A stretch of 11,967 nucleotides of DNA from Euperipatoides rowelli (lineage: Eukaryota > Onychophora > Udeonychophora > Euonychophora > Peripatopsidae), in the NCBI GenBank assembly GCA_003024985.2, contig PXIH01S0016736.1. The stretch is one strand, 5' to 3'. The translations under genes and the position numbers were made by a program. Shown piece by piece: positions 8,748 through 11,967 of this stretch. Numbering within the stretch: the stretch's first letter is position 1; each line of letters begins with the position of its first letter. Below the pieces are notes generated by a model that ran no database searches, was not told the origin of the DNA, and worked only from the letters and a program-made list of their open reading frames with translations.

Positions 8748-9076
8748 CTTGAAAAGTGCTTCCAAGGAGGCCCGGTTTGGTTTTTCAGGCATACAATTTT
8801 CCTGTGAACCATCGGTTAATTCTTCTTGTGTCACAAATACATTCTTCATCTTGAGCTGTCTTGGCTCGGAGGTCGCCCGGGTTTTTTTGTCCGGGACATG
8901 GAGCTGAGTTTTTGTGGGCTTTTCCTTAATGATGGTGATACAGCACTCAGCCGGCCGTTTCCTCCTGCCAGATTTGTTCTTGCTCTCTGTCACCAATACA
9001 GGCTGTACTGTCCTGCCATGATTACTATCCAAATATTTTTTATTGGAATGGGAAGAATCCACTGAAACTGATCGAT
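8748..9076 (-). CDS. shn: Upstream internal coding exon of the same Schnurri-like gene
   Basis: Bounded by a pyrimidine-rich acceptor (TTTCTGTTTTGCAG, AG at 9078-9077) and a consensus donor (AAG|GTAAGA, GT at 8747-8746). It carries two bases of a split codon and then 109 open codons, beginning RSVSVDSSHSNKK and ending LEALFK. It ends in phase 0, matching the phase-0 start of the giant exon at 5553. The peptide is hydrophilic and basic (SGRRKRP, KKTRATSEPRQLKMK), with no finger or membrane segment; a role in nuclear localisation is possible but unproven. No ATG occurs near its head, so translation probably starts in an exon further right that I could not identify. The internal Met codons of LKMKNVF or NCMPEK are weaker alternatives. 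The assignment rests on matched splice signals, open frame and phase, not on recognised homology. Confidence 0.8.
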
Positions 9077-9378
9077 CTGCAAAACAGAAATAAACCAGAA
9101 TTTGGTATAAAGAAATTCATATATAAAATAAGGATAAAAAAATTTGGTTAAAACTCAATTTCTATACTTGTTTGATGAGGAAAAAAATAATGTTGTATTA
9201 TGAGAGGGTATCAAATTTGTCATTCTTGACATTCCCTTCAGTGTTTATTTTAGTGAAAATACAAGACAGGTATATAGTGTACTAGAAAAATCTACACTAT
9301 GCATCATTAAATTTGAACAAAAATAAACCAGTAGGTATGGTATCCAGAATGACTATTATCACATGTCATATTGTCCTA

Positions 9379-10070
9379 ATTAGGAGTGTAGCCTACCGGA
9401 ATTCAGGATTTAAATCCAGTTCCGGATCCGGTCAAACTAACAAATTCCGGATGAGCCAGAAATTTTCAAGACTTTACCTCTACCATATGACTCAGCAGAT
9501 AACTTACACAGTGATATTTATTCATTGTGCTAATGGCATGATGATAATTCAGAAAGCCAAGAGTTATCTTACAGTATATAGGCTGGATTTTTGCCAATAA
9601 ATAAGTTTCAAGAACAATTATCTATATATTATTTTAATTATTGCTGCCCTAGAAAAAAAGAGTTTTCGATTAGAGTTTTATTATGGTGAATAAAGAAGAT
9701 TTATTTTAGCTTACTTTAAAAAAAATGTAAATAGTAAATATATACCGGTAATGGATTATATAGAAATTCCGTACAATCCGAACACTATTGTTTGGATACA
9801 CCTTGATTTCTTTCAGAGTGATAAAAAGGTCAAAGAGCAGTGATGGCGCTCTTGGTCGGCGATGGTGCTGTTTACCTATTTTTTGCCAAGAAATAATGGT
9901 GGTGCCCTTGTGCTTGGTGGGGCGCTCTTAGTCGGCATTCTACGGTAGTATTATTAAGAAAAAAAATTCCGGTTCTGACCAGAATTCCCACCTGAATTTT
10001 AGGTCTAAATCCGGCTAGTCCGATTCCGGGAGGAATTGAAAATTTCAGTTCCGGTGTATCCAATCCTAAT
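9379..10070. mobile_element. MITE-like element with degenerate terminal inverted repeats, about 690 bp
   Basis: ATTAGGA at 9379-9385 is matched by TCCTAAT at 10064-10070. ACCGGAA at 9395-9401 is matched by TTCCGGT at 10049-10055, at nearly the same distance from the ends. Both ends are rich in TTCCGG/CCGGA blocks and paired AAATCC-type words, unlike their AT-rich surroundings. The interior is non-coding and includes near-duplicate GGCGCTCTTGGTCGGC (about 9845) and GGCGCTCTTAGTCGGC (about 9921). No clear target-site duplication is visible. An inner pair, TTGGATACACC (9792-9802) against GGTGTATCCAA (10053-10063), could instead define a 272 bp element or a nested or rearranged end. Superfamily unknown; hAT-like is a guess. 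Confidence 0.5.
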
Positions 10071-11049
10071 ATAGCAATAATATTATAACNTATTCATACA
10101 ATCTTAATACAGCCATGCTATTCTAATATAATCATACTATATTTTATAATAGTTTGTGGCCTAGTACAATTAACATGAACCTAATTGCATATGCTATGCT
10201 TATATTTTTTGAATACTCCTTAAGCTCCATCTTGTTAGTCTTCCTAAAATCCTTATCAAAAAAAAATAAGACTATGCAACACCATTTATTCAATCTAATG
10301 ACTGCAACATTTTCCTACAATTTATGGGCTTATTATTTCAATCATCGTTTTGAGTTTAAAAAAAAAAAAAACTTTATAAATTTCAACTTTGGTGTAACGC
10401 CGACAACAATGAAAAATTGACAGCGATAAAAAATATGTATTCCTCAATAAACTATCTTCCAGTTGTAGTCTTGTTACAAATTTCATTATTTCATTAAAAT
10501 CATGAAAAAATTTCAAGTTGTAAAGCAGATAGCTAAATATGTCCACTGACATAAGCATTTATCTTGTGGGTCAACATCGTTACAAATCTATTCAAGGAAT
10601 ACAGTAGGCTGACATTATTATCATCATTAATCTAATCCAGAGCACATCTAATATCATAGTGAATTTTATTTAAAAAAAAAAAAATTTCAAGATGCTTATT
10701 AACCTGTGGATACACGGATGCACAGGAATATCCATTATTAACATGGATTGCAAGAATCGTTCTTTAATATATCTTTTCTACTCTTTTCCTCTTTTAACAT
10801 CCCTGGAATTTGATATCTACAGCAATGTTGATGCTTAAATTCGAATATGGTTAATGAATAATATCTACGGTTCACAAATAAAAATTAGAAATGTGATCTA
10901 GAAGGATTCCGAAAAGAAAATTGAGAACAATTAACTGGGATTAGTGACAAATTTTATACAGAAAGATTGAAAAAAAGCAGACAATGGGATATTAGAGGAG
11001 AGCTGAACTTTTTGATACATTGAATTTTGTCAATAAAGATCTTTTCTGA
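10071..11049. other. AT-rich sequence with no recognised gene
   Basis: Contains the only undetermined base (10090), A-runs near 10358 and 10671, and frames that are short and look random. By position it is 5' intron of the Schnurri-like gene. I found no exon that convincingly supplies the missing start and the one-base phase needed by the exon at 9076. Confidence 0.45.
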
Positions 11050-11335
11050 TGCCGGCACCAAATTCTTGCTATTGGTACTAAGTGGTACCAAAATAATCTT
11101 TAAAACACATAGCTTTCAACGTGAGACACACACAGGAAAAAATATCAACTTACGGTTGACAGTAGTGGAAAAAAAAATATAGCACATGTTTTAAAACTTG
11201 TATCGGTACTACATGTTAAAATTAACGTTAATTTTTAAACATTGTTTTCAATGAAAACCATCGCACATAATGTGTATTGCAATGCGTTGCCAGCTTACAT
11301 TTTTTTGTCTGAAGCAATTCATCAAAAGATGAGAT
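11050..11335 (-). repeat. Dispersed repeat, copy 2 (inverted relative to 6297-6590)
   Basis: Reverse-complement partner of the repeat at 6297-6590, recognised by the shared 18-mer at 11184-11201 and ordered flanking matches: GCCGGCACCA against GCCAGCGCCA, TTTAAAACACATAGCTTT against TTTAAAACACTTAGCTTT, GGAAAAAATATCAA against GGAAAAATATCAA, GCGTTGCCAGCTT against GCGTTGCTGACTT. Two copies in opposite orientation about 4.5 kb apart indicate a mobile family rather than a local duplication. Boundaries are approximate. Confidence 0.7.
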
Positions 11336-11967
11336 GACAGATTACGTTTGCGCTCATTGTTTAATTTTCTCGATAAACTTAATAGAAGCGCAAAACAATA
11401 AAATTGAGTTACTTTCATTCCAATCTCAGCCAGTTAATTTTTAAGATAGCAGGATCTCCCCCTATTTATTTTAAACTTGTAAACACAACTCTATTTTAAA
11501 TTACTATACAATAAAAATTATTTTGATATATCAGTATAGTTTGTGTAAATATTTTAGTTTGTAGATGCATATACCTTCTACAATAGTGAATTTTGCAAAA
11601 AGAAGCAAAAAATTTTTTTTTTTGTAATTTATAAATAAATTAACTGTAAACTTGGTTTAAACCATCCGTTATCTTTAGCGAACATCATAATTTCACAAAC
11701 ATTAATAATATTGTGATTAGGACTATTAATGTGTGTAACATTTGAAGACAAAATGTAAAAACATAGGCTAAATGAATACTTTATGGATAATGCAAATCAC
11801 CACTACTGTTTCGATAGCAACCACGAATGTGGATCCGAAATAGAGGATAGGTGCTTTCTCTAGGCTATGTATCCCAAATACAGGTGTAGCTTTCAAATTA
11901 GGATTATAATAAGGTGACCAACTTTTTTTCAATGAAAAGGAGGACACAAAATTTTTGATTTTGATAA
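11336..11967. other. AT-rich sequence, possible transposon edge at the right end
   Basis: Mostly featureless. From about 11910 the sequence AAGGTGACCAACTTTTTTTC followed by an AAAGGAGGACA block has the look of a transposon terminus I associate with dispersed invertebrate elements. The window ends before any partner terminus, so this is only a suggestion. Confidence 0.3.

Noticed and set aside
8826-9065. Plus-strand 79-codon frame across the upstream exon
   Set aside because: Antisense to an exon with matching splice sites and phase; no separate support.
9313-9600. Plus-strand 95-codon frame
   Set aside because: It starts in intron-like sequence and runs through the MITE-like element; no recognisable domain and no splice or promoter context.
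10322-10558. Minus-strand 78-codon frame as a possible 5' exon
   Set aside because: The sequence contains a long Phe run from an A homopolymer and looks random; no donor of the required phase was found at its end.
9077-11967. Promoter or first exon of the gene
   Set aside because: No start exon, CpG-rich segment or core promoter motif could be supported; TATA-like words are frequent by chance in this AT-rich DNA.

Overview
The window is AT-rich animal genomic DNA carrying the interior of one split protein-coding gene on the minus strand, plus several intronic repeats. The gene encodes a large zinc-finger transcription factor of the Schnurri/HIVEP (ZAS) family. The protein resembles arthropod Schnurri more than anything else I can recall. 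The Helitron style and the diverged repeats also fit an arthropod, perhaps a hemimetabolous insect, but the order or species cannot be fixed from this sequence. There are no bacterial, viral-replication, CRISPR or operon features. A single N at 10090 marks draft assembly.

The gene reads right to left. An upstream coding exon lies at 9076-8748. It has a clear acceptor and donor, contains no plausible start codon at its head, and must be joined to an exon off or unrecognised to the right. A 3.2 kb intron follows (8747-5554). Then comes a giant exon at 5553-1544 encoding almost all recognisable domains, in order: N-terminal ZAS zinc-finger pair, serine-rich region with repeated R-S-x-S motifs, lone CCHC finger, AT-hook, basic nuclear localisation signal, a conserved-looking hydrophobic/cysteine block, C-terminal ZAS pair, and an acidic tail. 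The exon ends in a perfect-looking 5' splice site (AG|GTAAG) whose own bases create an in-frame TAA, with AATAAA a little over 50 bases further on. The gene may therefore either end here or splice onward. A small well-bounded candidate exon (1264-1193) lies downstream, but its long open frame does not match the phase of the donor.

The large intron is the repeat-rich part: a complete-looking non-autonomous Helitron (5662-6176) with a G-rich interior; a roughly 290 bp unnamed dispersed repeat (6297-6590) whose diverged inverted partner lies at 11050-11335; and a nested tandem structure at 7030-8340. In that structure an old repeat of about 230-235 bp occurs three times. The outer two copies carry strong hairpins of different sequence at the same place, and at that place the middle copy instead carries a four-unit array of 148-158 bp monomers. 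To the right of the upstream exon lies a MITE-like element rich in TTCCGG (9379-10070). The rest is AT-rich, intron-like sequence in which I see no gene.

The best candidates for new biology are the nested tandem/hairpin structure and the stop-codon-in-splice-donor arrangement. Neither amounts to a demonstrated new system.
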